Shown here in pieces: positions 52,161-60,975 of a stretch of 64,000 bases of DNA (positions within the stretch are counted from its first letter, which is position 1; each line of letters begins with the position of its first letter). Source of the DNA: Aureispira anguillae (lineage in GTDB: Bacteria > Bacteroidota > Bacteroidia > Chitinophagales > Saprospiraceae); the NCBI RefSeq assembly GCF_026000115.1, contig NZ_AP026867.1:3033716-3097715 (forward strand), read 5' to 3'. Below the pieces are notes generated by a model. It worked only from the letters and a program-made list of their open reading frames with translations, had not been told where the DNA came from and ran no database searches. The translations under genes were made by a program, and so were the position numbers.

Positions 52161-52692
52161 AAAAATATAAGCGTCTCATTTTTTTATAAAAACGATCGAA
52201 TAGTAGATTATTGATCCAATGAACGAAGAAACAAAACATCCTTATGATCTTTTGCGGATTAAGTTCCTTAATGCTAAGATAATCGAACGCTTCTATAAGT
52301 ACCATTTTCTGTTGTAGCTTAACAATACTTTAGCGAAAGTACATAGAAATCATAACATATAAATACTAAATTGGCTGAATTATGATAGATTTTTTTTCAA
52401 AGTTCAAAACAAAAGTTTTTCTTTGCCACACTCAATAGAGAAAATGAATCCAAAAGGTTCTATCTTCGTTTTTTTTTAGCCCTTTAGATCCTTAATTTTT
52501 ATCAAATAACGATTATCACGAATAAAGTTGTATGGATAGATGTAGCCTTTTTCTCTTTATCTTCATCATCAAAAGACGCACAGCCTTTCCAAGGATGTAC
52601 GTTTTTGCTTCTTTGCTAAAGAGAAAAATCAGAACATCTCTCTGCTCATAAAATCTATTCGTGATAATCGTTAATAAACAGAAGCAAAAATA
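52161..52692. other. Divergent intergenic region with a palindromic element
   Basis: 532 bases between ftsX (minus) and the RND transporter (plus). A possible minus-strand -7 box (TACTTTCG, 52334-52341) lies 174 bp before ftsX. The right part is the 52507-52673 element. I see no gene. Confidence 0.55.
52507..52673. repeat. Palindromic element with perfect 18-bp terminal inverted repeats
   Basis: TAACGATTATCACGAATA (52507-52524) has an exact complement at 52656-52673. A second stem, TTTTTCTCTTTA (52548-52559) with its complement (52617-52628), is nested inside, and a partial third block lies between. The 167-bp unit has no reading frame. It ends 19 bp before the transporter ATG, so it overlaps the leader or promoter. 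Confidence 0.6.
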
Positions 52693-55026
52693 ATGTTTAT
52701 ACGTTTTCCAAAACTTATTGTTAGTCTATTTTTTGTACTAAGTGTAGCAGGTGTTTTTCTTGCCATCAATAGAGTACAATTTGAATTTAATTTTGAGCAA
52801 TTTTTCCCAGAAGGAGATGAAGATTTGAAATTCTTTTTAGAATTCAAAGAACGTTTTGAGCCTGATGATAACTTTGTACTAGTAGGTATAAAGCGGGAAG
52901 AAGGCGTTTTTGAGCAAGAATTTTTAGAGCAGGTCTTAGCGTTCTCCTTAGAAGCCCGCCGTATGAATTTTGAGATTTCAACGACCGATAGTATCGACCA
53001 CTCTATTTATACCAAAGCCGTTAATTCTCAAGGAGATTCTATTGTTTTGATGCACCCCATTCTAAGTGCTCAATCTCTATTACAGATAGAATACCCTGTC
53101 AAGAACCCCTTTACAGGTTTTAGTACAATTCCTGCCTTGCACTTAGAAGATACCGCCCGTTATGCCAAAGATCAGAAAAAAATACTTGCCGATGAACGCT
53201 TGGTTGGCAATTTCATTTCAGAGGATGCCAAAACCCTTGTTGTTGTCCTCAAAACCGTAGATAATATACAACAAGGAGCAGCTACTTTATTGATACAGGG
53301 GCTTAAGGACTTAGTAAAAAAGTACGAATTTAAGGAATATCATTTATTAGGTCGTGCCTATTTTCAGACCGAAATTGTCAAATTGCAAGTGAAGGAATTT
53401 ATACTTTCTTCTGCCGTTTCCTTCCTCTTAGTTTTCTTGGTGCTGTTTTTCCTTTTTAAGCGCTTTTGGGGGATTGTTATTGCGCTAGTTTCTATCTTGG
53501 TTGGTTTGTTTATGTTTGTGGGAATGTTGGGTTTATTTGCTCGTACCCTAGATACAATGGCATTGCTCTACCCTATTATTATGATTATTGTGGCGACCTC
53601 AGACGTTATTCATGTCATGTCCAAATACATCGATGAGTTGCAGAAAGGGCAATCTAAGATGGAAGCCATCCAAGTTACCATTCGAGAGATAGGCATGTCC
53701 ATTTTCCTTACCTCAACTACTACTGCTTTAGGCTTTTTCTCTTTGGTCACCAGCCGCCTCATTCCAATTCAAGAATTTGGAGTCAATGCCGCCTTTGGCG
53801 TAATGATTGCGTATATATCTGTTGTTGTTCTTAGTACAACAATATTAGCACTTTTTGACAAAGAACAAATTATAAAATTACAGGATGGCCCTAGCGTTTG
53901 GACCAAATGGATGGAGTGGATTGATCGAGTTACCAAAAGCCATCAAGGACCTATTTTGGCAGGCTTTGCCGTTTTGCTAGTTGTTTGTACCATTGGTATT
54001 GCTCAAATTTCGACCAATACACAATTCCTTAACTTGCTGCCCAAGAACAACAAAGTAACCGAAGATTTCCTCTTTTTTGAAGAAGAATTCAGTGGTTTTA
54101 GACCCTTTGAAATTGCGATAAGTATTCAGGGAGATTATACCATCAATGACTATGAAGTTATTCAAGAAATAAGCAAAATCGAAGAACACTTTAAAGAATA
54201 CCCTGCCATTAAGTCCATGAGTTCCATCACCAATGTGTACAAGTCCATCAACCAAGCACACCATGTCAATAACCCAGCAGCTTATGTGATGCCTAAGGAT
54301 CTTAAAGAGTTCAAAAAATACCAACGTTCTGTTCGACGAATATCTCAAAATAGCAACTTAGGAATTTTGGTGAGCAAAGACAAAAAACATACCCGAATTT
54401 CTGCTAAAGTATTAGATATTGGAGCCAACAACATTGATTCTATCCGAATTGCAAGTAAACAATGGATTGCAGAACATATTGACCCGAATATTATTCAGAC
54501 TCGCTCTACAGGAACAGGCATTATTTTAGACAAAAACTCAAATTATATTCGAGATTCTTTATTGCAAGGTTTGTTGTTAGCTATTTTGACCATTAGCATC
54601 ATTGTTGCCTTTATTTATAGAAATGTCAAGATGCTAATTCTTACGCTAATTCCCAATATGCTTCCTTTGTTGATTGCTGCGGCTATTTTAGGTTTTGCTG
54701 GTATTCCCTTAGAAGCAGGAGTTGCCATTGTTTTTGCTATTATTTTTGGAATAGCAATCGATGATACGATTCATCTTTTGAGTAAGTTTAAACTCACAAA
54801 GGATAAAGGTTATAGCACCGATGAAGCGATAAAAATTACCTTACTAGAAACAGGAAAAGCGATTTGTTTAACGACTGTGATTCTATTTTTTGGATTCCTT
54901 AGTCTATTGCTTTCGAGCAATCCGCCTGCCATTACAATTGGAATCTTAATTAGTTCTACCTTGGTTTCGGCATTGATTTGCGATTTGCTAATTATTCCGA
55001 TTATGCTTAGAAAGTGGATAAAATAA
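52693..55026 (+). CDS. RND/MMPL-family transporter
   Basis: A 777-residue inner-membrane protein with two repeated halves. Each half has a leading helix (the first at about 8-25), a periplasmic domain (about 30-225 and 440-605), and a block of five helices (about 235-385 and 620-770). The family's Asp-bearing helix signature appears in MIIVATSDVIHVMSKYIDEL and again in IIFGIAIDDTIHLLSKFKL. This marks an MMPL/HpnN-like exporter, often of lipids or hopanoid-like compounds, driven by protons. Substrate unknown. A bidirectional terminator separates it from the AlgJ-like operon. Confidence 0.88.
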   Translation: MFIRFPKLIVSLFFVLSVAGVFLAINRVQFEFNFEQFFPEGDEDLKFFLEFKERFEPDDNFVLVGIKREEGVFEQEFLEQVLAFSLEARRMNFEISTTDSIDHSIYTKAVNSQGDSIVLMHPILSAQSLLQIEYPVKNPFTGFSTIPALHLEDTARYAKDQKKILADERLVGNFISEDAKTLVVVLKTVDNIQQGAATLLIQGLKDLVKKYEFKEYHLLGRAYFQTEIVKLQVKEFILSSAVSFLLVFLVLFFLFKRFWGIVIALVSILVGLFMFVGMLGLFARTLDTMALLYPIIMIIVATSDVIHVMSKYIDELQKGQSKMEAIQVTIREIGMSIFLTSTTTALGFFSLVTSRLIPIQEFGVNAAFGVMIAYISVVVLSTTILALFDKEQIIKLQDGPSVWTKWMEWIDRVTKSHQGPILAGFAVLLVVCTIGIAQISTNTQFLNLLPKNNKVTEDFLFFEEEFSGFRPFEIAISIQGDYTINDYEVIQEISKIEEHFKEYPAIKSMSSITNVYKSINQAHHVNNPAAYVMPKDLKEFKKYQRSVRRISQNSNLGILVSKDKKHTRISAKVLDIGANNIDSIRIASKQWIAEHIDPNIIQTRSTGTGIILDKNSNYIRDSLLQGLLLAILTISIIVAFIYRNVKMLILTLIPNMLPLLIAAAILGFAGIPLEAGVAIVFAIIFGIAIDDTIHLLSKFKLTKDKGYSTDEAIKITLLETGKAICLTTVILFFGFLSLLLSSNPPAITIGILISSTLVSALICDLLIIPIMLRKWIK

Positions 55027-55050
55027 CGATTATAATATAAAAACAAAGAA

Positions 55051-55081
55051 ACAGGACAAGCCTAAAGTAGACTTGTCCTGT
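55051..55081. terminator. Bidirectional terminator between RND gene and AlgJ-like operon
   Basis: ACAGGACAAG (55051-55060) pairs perfectly with CTTGTCCTGT (55072-55081). TCTTTTTTCT follows on the plus strand and TTTCTTTGTTTTT on the minus strand. Confidence 0.9.
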
Positions 55082-55120
55082 CTTTTTTCTAGCAGGGTTT
55101 ATCCATGAAATTACTAAAAA

Positions 55121-56452
55121 TTACTGCCCCAATTCTTGACGAATGACAAAAACAGCCTCACTTCTCAACGCTTCCTCTACCTCAACACCCTGTTCTTCTG
55201 CTCGTTTTTGAATATAGGCAAACCATTCTGGGGTATTTCTAGCTTCCTCCATTTTTGCCGCCACCAATGTTTCAAAATTATCAGGTTGATTAGCCGCTTT
55301 GGCTGCTTGCTGGTAAGGCGATTTTTTGCCACTAAAAAAATGTTTGTACAACTGATCGTCAAAACCAAAACCAAAACGCCACAAGTTAACAGAAGCCATC
55401 AAGATACAAATCACTTCTGCTTTTTCGATCTCTGCCCCAAAATCCAAATCGCTCACTTGACCATTCGAAGGGTGTGCATCTCGGTTATAATACCAGAATT
55501 GTCCATTGTCCCAGATCTTTTCTAGACCTCCCCAATTGACAAAACGCCAATAAAAACTATCTCCAATGGTCAAAGAACGAGGTTTATACTTTCCCTCTTC
55601 TTCAATTACAATAGAGGGATAAGGCAAGGCATAAGAAGGCAGATTTGCAATGATATTGAGCGCATCTTCCAAATCGTCGTCCTCCTCTCTAGGCTCTTTG
55701 CCCATTTCTATATTTGTCCAAGATAAGTCGGGTAAATCTTTATCCAAAGCATGTTCTACATGAGAAATAATAGAGTCGGCAAATAAGGCTGCGCCATAAA
55801 AACTAAAATGAATTCCTGTTTGGGGAAACAAAGGATAAGGAACCTTCCCCTTCATTTCTAAAAACCAAGCATTGGCATCTACCAAATTAATATTGCGTCG
55901 CTTCATTCCCTTAATATAATAGTCGTAATTGGTCTTGAGCCCTACCCTAGAGATTTGATCTTCTTTAGGTAAATATTCGGGAAAAAAATCGGCCTTATTG
56001 GGACCAATTACAACAAACAAATGTTTGCCCATTTTTTTGAGGGTGTCCTGCAACTGCACCAAGCGATTTAGGCGAGTATTAATTTCAAATTCTTTGACTT
56101 CAAATTTTCCATTGTGCTCCAAGATATAATCGTAATCAAACAAATAGCCCTCTTGTCCAATTACCACCGCATGTACTTTAGATTTATTATAAAATGAATA
56201 CGCAACTTGATGATCCAAACGCAAGGCCCAATTTCTAAAACCAAAATGCGTCTTCAAATATTGCTCTTTCCCCTCTTGGTACACTGCATTTAACCAAGAA
56301 GTTTCTGCCATACTAACATCTGCTGCTACAGGTTCATAACCACCTAATTTACCCACTGTAAATAGTTCAAATTTTGCCTGAAGCATTGGCAAAAACAACA
56401 GAACCAAGGTCAGGTAAAACAGTTTTTTAGCTATATTTTTATCGTTGTTCAT
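55121..56452 (-). CDS. AlgJ/AlgX-like O-acetyltransferase, third paralogue in the operon
   Basis: A 443-residue protein with one N-terminal helix (about 10-25) anchoring an SGNH-like domain outside the inner membrane. The oxyanion/Ser block is SLTIGDSFYWRF with Ser299 in GDSF; an earlier block has GPNKADFFPEYLP (150-162) and the His is in QTGIHFSFYG (211-220, His215). The usual AlgJ/AlgX D-x-H motif reads G-I-H here. These proteins add acetyl groups to polysaccharides with an MBOAT partner. It is the last gene of a four-gene operon and is clearly related to its two upstream neighbours, sharing FGFRNW, TNYD and YKPRSLTIGDSF-type motifs. Confidence 0.85.
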   Translation of the reverse strand: MNNDKNIAKKLFYLTLVLLFLPMLQAKFELFTVGKLGGYEPVAADVSMAETSWLNAVYQEGKEQYLKTHFGFRNWALRLDHQVAYSFYNKSKVHAVVIGQEGYLFDYDYILEHNGKFEVKEFEINTRLNRLVQLQDTLKKMGKHLFVVIGPNKADFFPEYLPKEDQISRVGLKTNYDYYIKGMKRRNINLVDANAWFLEMKGKVPYPLFPQTGIHFSFYGAALFADSIISHVEHALDKDLPDLSWTNIEMGKEPREEDDDLEDALNIIANLPSYALPYPSIVIEEEGKYKPRSLTIGDSFYWRFVNWGGLEKIWDNGQFWYYNRDAHPSNGQVSDLDFGAEIEKAEVICILMASVNLWRFGFGFDDQLYKHFFSGKKSPYQQAAKAANQPDNFETLVAAKMEEARNTPEWFAYIQKRAEEQGVEVEEALRSEAVFVIRQELGQ

Positions 56453-56502
56453 GTTTTATCTTGATCGTTGTCGAAGAATTTAATACAAGTATAACAATGT
56501 AC

Positions 56503-57810
56503 TTATTTTTCTAATTTCTTCTTAACAACATAAGTTATATTATCATACAATACCTTTTCAAACTCCTGCCCTGTTTCCAACGCATGTGCTCGCAAAGATT
56601 TCATCCATGCCTTATCTTTCAGTGCTGTTTTCATTCGTTCTTGGACAATAAGGTCTAAAAGTGCTTCGTCTTTTAAGATTTCGTCACCAAAAAAATGCTT
56701 GTATAGGTCTAAATCAAAGCCAAAACCAAAACGCCAGAGGTTAAAGGCAGAATTGACAATAAAAATAAGCTCTTTATCCTTTATTTCTTGTTCTAAATCT
56801 AGGGTTTTGACATCTCGCTGTCCAGGGTGCTGCTCTCGATTATAATACCAGAATTGACCATCATCAAAAACATCTGTCAAACCTCCCCAACTGACAAAAG
56901 TCCAATAAAAGCTATCTCCTATTGTTAAAGCAGTGGGTTTATATTTTCCTTTTTGATCAATGTGAACACTAGGATAAGGCAATTCAAAATAGGGCAATTT
57001 AAAGATTAGATTTAACGCCTTCTCCGCATCGGCATCCGCCTCTAGTGCTTCTGAGCTTAGGGCAACTTTTGACCAAGAGAAATTGGGCAAATCCTGCTGT
57101 GTTAGCCCTTCAATATAACGAATCAAACTATCCGCAAACAAAGCAGAACCATAATGTGTCATGTGAATTCCTGTTTGGGGAAACAACGGATAAGAAACGG
57201 TATCTTTAATATTGACAAACCACTCATTTACATCAATATGATTGACGTTTTCTGCTTTTAAGTGCTTAATATAGCTGTCGTAATTGGTTGAAATTCCTGT
57301 TCTATCCCCTTGATAAATCGTAGGCAAAAACGCATCAAAATAATCGGCTTTATTGGGAGTAATGACAAAAAATAAATGCTTTCCCAGCTTACTTAAGGTA
57401 TCCTGCAATTGTTTAAAACGCCGAACCTTTGCCTTCACTACATTTTCTCCTACAAAATCCTCTCCCCTATAAGCATCTATATAATCAATTCCATATAAAT
57501 AATGGTCTTTTCCAACCACAATATTATCTGCTTCCGAAGCCTTGTACAAATTATATTTCACTTGGTTGTTTAGGCGTATGGTCCAATTTCTAAAACCAAA
57601 AAAACGATCTCGATAACCTTCTTTGGTGACTTGATACGCTCCACTGAGCCAATTATCAACGCTCATCACAGCAGCTTCTGTTACAGAAGGATCATAACCA
57701 TCTAATTCGCCAACGTTCACCCAATGATATTCTTCTTGTATCATTGGGACAAACAATAAAAGCAATATACAATAAAACAGTATTTTTGGTATGTTATTTT
57801 TATCCCCCAT
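56503..57810 (-). CDS. AlgJ/AlgX-like O-acetyltransferase, second paralogue in the operon
   Basis: A 435-residue homologue of its neighbours. It has a membrane anchor near the N-terminus (ILFYCILLLLFVPM), the FGFRNW segment, the TPNKADYFDAFLP block, HMT in QTGIHMTHYGSALFADSLI, and TALTIGDSFYWTF with the nucleophile Ser. The Asp expected two residues before the His is Gly. The ATG at 57810 is chosen; the longer frame starts with TTG. Gaps of 50 and 80 bp on either side suggest one transcript with the MBOAT gene. Likely role: transfer of acetyl to a periplasmic glycan. Confidence 0.85.
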   Translation of the reverse strand: MGDKNNIPKILFYCILLLLFVPMIQEEYHWVNVGELDGYDPSVTEAAVMSVDNWLSGAYQVTKEGYRDRFFGFRNWTIRLNNQVKYNLYKASEADNIVVGKDHYLYGIDYIDAYRGEDFVGENVVKAKVRRFKQLQDTLSKLGKHLFFVITPNKADYFDAFLPTIYQGDRTGISTNYDSYIKHLKAENVNHIDVNEWFVNIKDTVSYPLFPQTGIHMTHYGSALFADSLIRYIEGLTQQDLPNFSWSKVALSSEALEADADAEKALNLIFKLPYFELPYPSVHIDQKGKYKPTALTIGDSFYWTFVSWGGLTDVFDDGQFWYYNREQHPGQRDVKTLDLEQEIKDKELIFIVNSAFNLWRFGFGFDLDLYKHFFGDEILKDEALLDLIVQERMKTALKDKAWMKSLRAHALETGQEFEKVLYDNITYVVKKKLEK

Positions 57811-57890
57811 TTTGTATCTAGGTCTCAACAAGGGCAGTATACCCCTCCTTTGTTCCTATTTTTAGTCTTGCTCCAATCTATATTAATAGG

Positions 57891-59186
57891 CTAATTCGTT
57901 TCTTGTTCGACAACAAATTTTGCATCCAAATAAATCATTTCATCCAAGGAAACATTATTGATTTTAGCTTTTTCCTCAACAGCCTTTAACCACGCTTCTG
58001 TTGCTCGGATTTCCTTCATCTTTTGCTGAATTTTAGCATTCATAGAAGTATTCATACTTCCTTGATCATAATAAAAATTATACAATTGCTCGATAAAGGG
58101 ACCTAGGTATTTTTTCATATTAGGAGGTGTCATAATAATAAAAACACCATCTGTAGCCGCTAGTTCTGCGCCTATATTTACTTCGGCAAAATTTTTCTGC
58201 CCTGGATATACCTCTCTATTGTAATACCAAAATTGCCCATTATCAAATACATTTTCTGCAATTCCCATATTAACCAATTGCCAAAAAAAGCTGTCCCCTA
58301 TCGTAATGATGCGAGGTTTGTATTTATTTTCTTTGTTAATCAGTATTCTAGGATAAGCCAAAGCCTCTGTTGGGATTTTGAGGGCTAAGTTTAGCGCCTT
58401 TTCTAGGTCGTCATCTGAACCTCTCAAATTGGTATCCCAATCAATGTGTTCCCAATAAAAATCAGGAATATCCTTGCCCAACTGCCGTTCTATTTCTCCA
58501 AAAATTCGTTGTGCTGTAATCCCTGCTCCATAAGTGGTATAATGAATTCCCATAGGACCGTACAATGGAATCGAAGTTGTATCTTTCATAGACAAAAACC
58601 AATTATTGATGTCTATATGGTTAATTCCATATTGTTTTAGTTGGTCTTTAAAAGTGGTATAGTTTGTTTTTAAATCACCTTGTGGGCGAGCATATTGATC
58701 GGGCAAGTATTCGGCATAATAATCGGCTTTATTGGGAGCAACTACAAAAAAGAAAGCTTTGCCCATAGCACGCATGGTATCTTGAACCGCTTTTGCTTTT
58801 TCGGCGAGTTCAGACAATCGATCATCTCCAAGATAATCCTGACCATTTCTGGTATTGATGTAGGAAATTTCGTACAAATAATTCTCTTTCCCCATGATTA
58901 AGCCATTGACCCTAGACATACCATAAGCCCAATAAGCAAGCTGATGCTCTGCTCTAATTGCCCAATTGCAAAAGCCAAAATGCGTTTTTATATACTTTTC
59001 TTTTTGAGTCTGATAGGCACCATTTAGCCAAAGCTCTTTTGTTACTGTAATATCGGTAGGTGGCACATCATAGCCTCCCAATTTATTGACCTTAATCCAC
59101 TTGATATTAGCCTGTAACATGGGGACAAACAACAACAACAATAGCACATAAAATAAGCTCCTTGTTATTTTTTCTTTTCTTTTCAT
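57891..59186 (-). CDS. AlgJ/AlgX-like O-acetyltransferase, first paralogue in the operon
   Basis: A 431-residue homologue, the most diverged of the three. It keeps the N-terminal anchor (LFYVLLLLLFVPML), FGFCNW instead of FGFRNW, VAPNKADYYAEYLP, the His in GPMGIHYTTYGAGI, and IITIGDSFFWQL with the Ser. The MBOAT gene is 28 bp upstream, so this is the paralogue most tightly coupled to it. The Asp of a D-x-H pair is again Gly. Three copies side by side suggest different acceptor positions, a multi-subunit machine, or successive steps; which is not known. Confidence 0.85.
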   Translation of the reverse strand: MKRKEKITRSLFYVLLLLLFVPMLQANIKWIKVNKLGGYDVPPTDITVTKELWLNGAYQTQKEKYIKTHFGFCNWAIRAEHQLAYWAYGMSRVNGLIMGKENYLYEISYINTRNGQDYLGDDRLSELAEKAKAVQDTMRAMGKAFFFVVAPNKADYYAEYLPDQYARPQGDLKTNYTTFKDQLKQYGINHIDINNWFLSMKDTTSIPLYGPMGIHYTTYGAGITAQRIFGEIERQLGKDIPDFYWEHIDWDTNLRGSDDDLEKALNLALKIPTEALAYPRILINKENKYKPRIITIGDSFFWQLVNMGIAENVFDNGQFWYYNREVYPGQKNFAEVNIGAELAATDGVFIIMTPPNMKKYLGPFIEQLYNFYYDQGSMNTSMNAKIQQKMKEIRATEAWLKAVEEKAKINNVSLDEMIYLDAKFVVEQETN

Positions 59187-59214
59187 TCACACTATATTAT
59201 GAAGTTGTAAAAAT

Positions 59215-60669
59215 TTAGAAACGATAGTAAATAAAAGGATTAAAACTACTAGCTGCAATAGACGATACCGACAAGATGAATAGACCAATTGAAACAAGGT
59301 ACATTACAACCAATTGCCAAGTGTTGTATTCTCCAAAAAATACTAAATCGTGTACTTTTTTGATTGGTGTCAATAAGGTGCTAAAAGCAAAACAAATTCC
59401 CACAAATAAGATAAAGAAAAACTCTGTGGTGTATGGCGAATCTACTGTTGCAAAATCAAACGCAAATAGTTTTCCATAAAATTTGCCAATGGCTCCTATA
59501 TCCTCTATAAAAAATAAGACCCAGCCCATCATCACAACAAAAAAGCAATAAAATAGACTAACAATGGAGCCAATTTTTCCCATTTTTTTAAATAGTCCCA
59601 ATAAGAAAACTCGTTCTATAATTAAGAAAACTCCGTGAAAAGCTCCCCACAAAACAAAATTCCAAGAAGCACCATGCCAAAGCCCTGACATCAAAAAGAC
59701 AAACCATAGATTGAAATAAATTCTTGATTTTGAATCTACCTTTGATCCCCCTAAAGGTATATAAAGGTATTCTCTCATAAACGCCCCCAAAGTAATGTGC
59801 CAACGACGCCAAAACTCCGTAATACTCCTTGAGGTATATGGATTGTCAAAATTCTCTGGAAAAGTAAATCCTAACATTCTACCGATCCCGATCGCCATAT
59901 CTGAGTAACCTGAAAAATCAAAATAAATCTGGAAAGTATAGCCCAATATACACCACCAAGCAATAGGTGTATTAATTGAATTCCAATCAATGGTAAGCAC
60001 CGCTTCGGGGGTTGATCCCACCACAGAAGCCACTGCTGCCCCCAGTACATTAGCAATCAACACTTTCTTGCCCAAACCAATGCAAAACCGATAAAAGCCC
60101 AACAAACGATCGTTATAGGTTTCCTCTCGTTCTACAATTTGGTCTGCTATACTATTAAAACGAACAATAGGTCCAGCAATTAACTGTGGAAACATCATAA
60201 TATAAAGGATGTAATCCCATACACGCTCTAAGGGTTTATGGACTTTTCGATAGACATCAATCGAGTAAGTTAGTGTTTGAAAGGTATAAAATGAAATTCC
60301 AATCGGCAGCGCTATTTTTGTCCACTGAATGTCTTTGTCTCCTAGTATTGACAATAGAGCATTGACATTGTCTACAAAGAAGTTAGCGTATTTAAAAAAC
60401 GCCAACAAGCCCAAGTTCAGGGTAATCGATAATCCTAATAACAACTTTTTCCGTTTCTGCTCTTGGGTTTGGTGCATCCACCGTACCAGATAAAAATCGA
60501 TAAACGTTGATGCCAATAGCAAAAAGACAAATTTGGGTGCTCCCCAACTGTAAAAAAAGATACTAAATGCAAGAATCACCCAATTCTTGTTCTTCTTACT
60601 GCTCAAAAAATAGAGAAATAAAAAGGTAGGCAAAAAATAAAGCAAAAAGCTAATGCTACTAAATACCAT
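59215..60669 (-). CDS. MBOAT O-acyltransferase (AlgI-like)
   Basis: A 484-residue membrane-bound O-acyltransferase with about ten helices. The AlgI hallmarks are FFKYANFF (about 91-98), LPIGISFYTFQTLTYSIDVY (121-140), FPQLIAGPIVR (160-170), DFSGYSDMAIGIGRMLGF (251-268), the first catalytic-region His291 in FWRRWHITLGAFMREYLYIPLGG, and His332 in SGLWHGASWNF. AlgI-type proteins move acetyl groups across the membrane for periplasmic O-acetylation of alginate or other glycans. It leads an operon with three AlgJ/AlgX-like genes, a division of labour like AlgI with AlgJ, AlgX and AlgF in alginate acetylation. Glycan identity unknown; no glycan synthase or lyase gene is nearby. Confidence 0.93.
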   Translation of the reverse strand: MVFSSISFLLYFLPTFLFLYFLSSKKNKNWVILAFSIFFYSWGAPKFVFLLLASTFIDFYLVRWMHQTQEQKRKKLLLGLSITLNLGLLAFFKYANFFVDNVNALLSILGDKDIQWTKIALPIGISFYTFQTLTYSIDVYRKVHKPLERVWDYILYIMMFPQLIAGPIVRFNSIADQIVEREETYNDRLLGFYRFCIGLGKKVLIANVLGAAVASVVGSTPEAVLTIDWNSINTPIAWWCILGYTFQIYFDFSGYSDMAIGIGRMLGFTFPENFDNPYTSRSITEFWRRWHITLGAFMREYLYIPLGGSKVDSKSRIYFNLWFVFLMSGLWHGASWNFVLWGAFHGVFLIIERVFLLGLFKKMGKIGSIVSLFYCFFVVMMGWVLFFIEDIGAIGKFYGKLFAFDFATVDSPYTTEFFFILFVGICFAFSTLLTPIKKVHDLVFFGEYNTWQLVVMYLVSIGLFILSVSSIAASSFNPFIYYRF

Positions 60670-60975
60670 TTTATGTTAGCCTTTATTAAGGATTAATTAG
60701 TATTGTTCTTTGATCTAATAAAATGAAGCTTCCAATCAAATTCAATTGATAGAACTAGCACTAAAAAACACATTTATGATGATGTATTTTACTCGATGGA
60801 TAGACCCAGAACCTTTGATGTATTATTGGGTTGAAGTTGAAGAAAAAGCAATGTTATCCTATTATAGGAGTATAACACACAACTTCGTTCCTAGAAAGAC
60901 GAAAGATAGACCAATTTGGCTGCAATTGTATCAAAAAAAAGAAAAAAATTCCTTTGCAGGAATTTCTTAACTTAT
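60670..60975. other. Intergenic region between the MBOAT operon and parA
   Basis: 306 bases. It should hold the promoter of the MBOAT operon but I find no TAnnTTTG box on the minus strand. A 74-codon plus-strand frame (60746-60970, TTG start) is not convincing. The right end is the parA terminator. Confidence 0.5.
60946..60965 (-). terminator. Terminator of parA
   Basis: AAATTCCT and AGGAATTT pair around 4 bases. On the minus strand the hairpin, starting 10 bp after the stop, runs into TTTTCTTTTTTTT. Confidence 0.75.

Noticed and set aside
60746-60970. A 74-codon plus-strand frame with a TTG start, containing MMMYFTRWIDPEP
   Set aside because: Its 3' end overlaps the parA terminator, it uses a TTG start or a run of ATGs, and there is no family resemblance or promoter. 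Probably chance.
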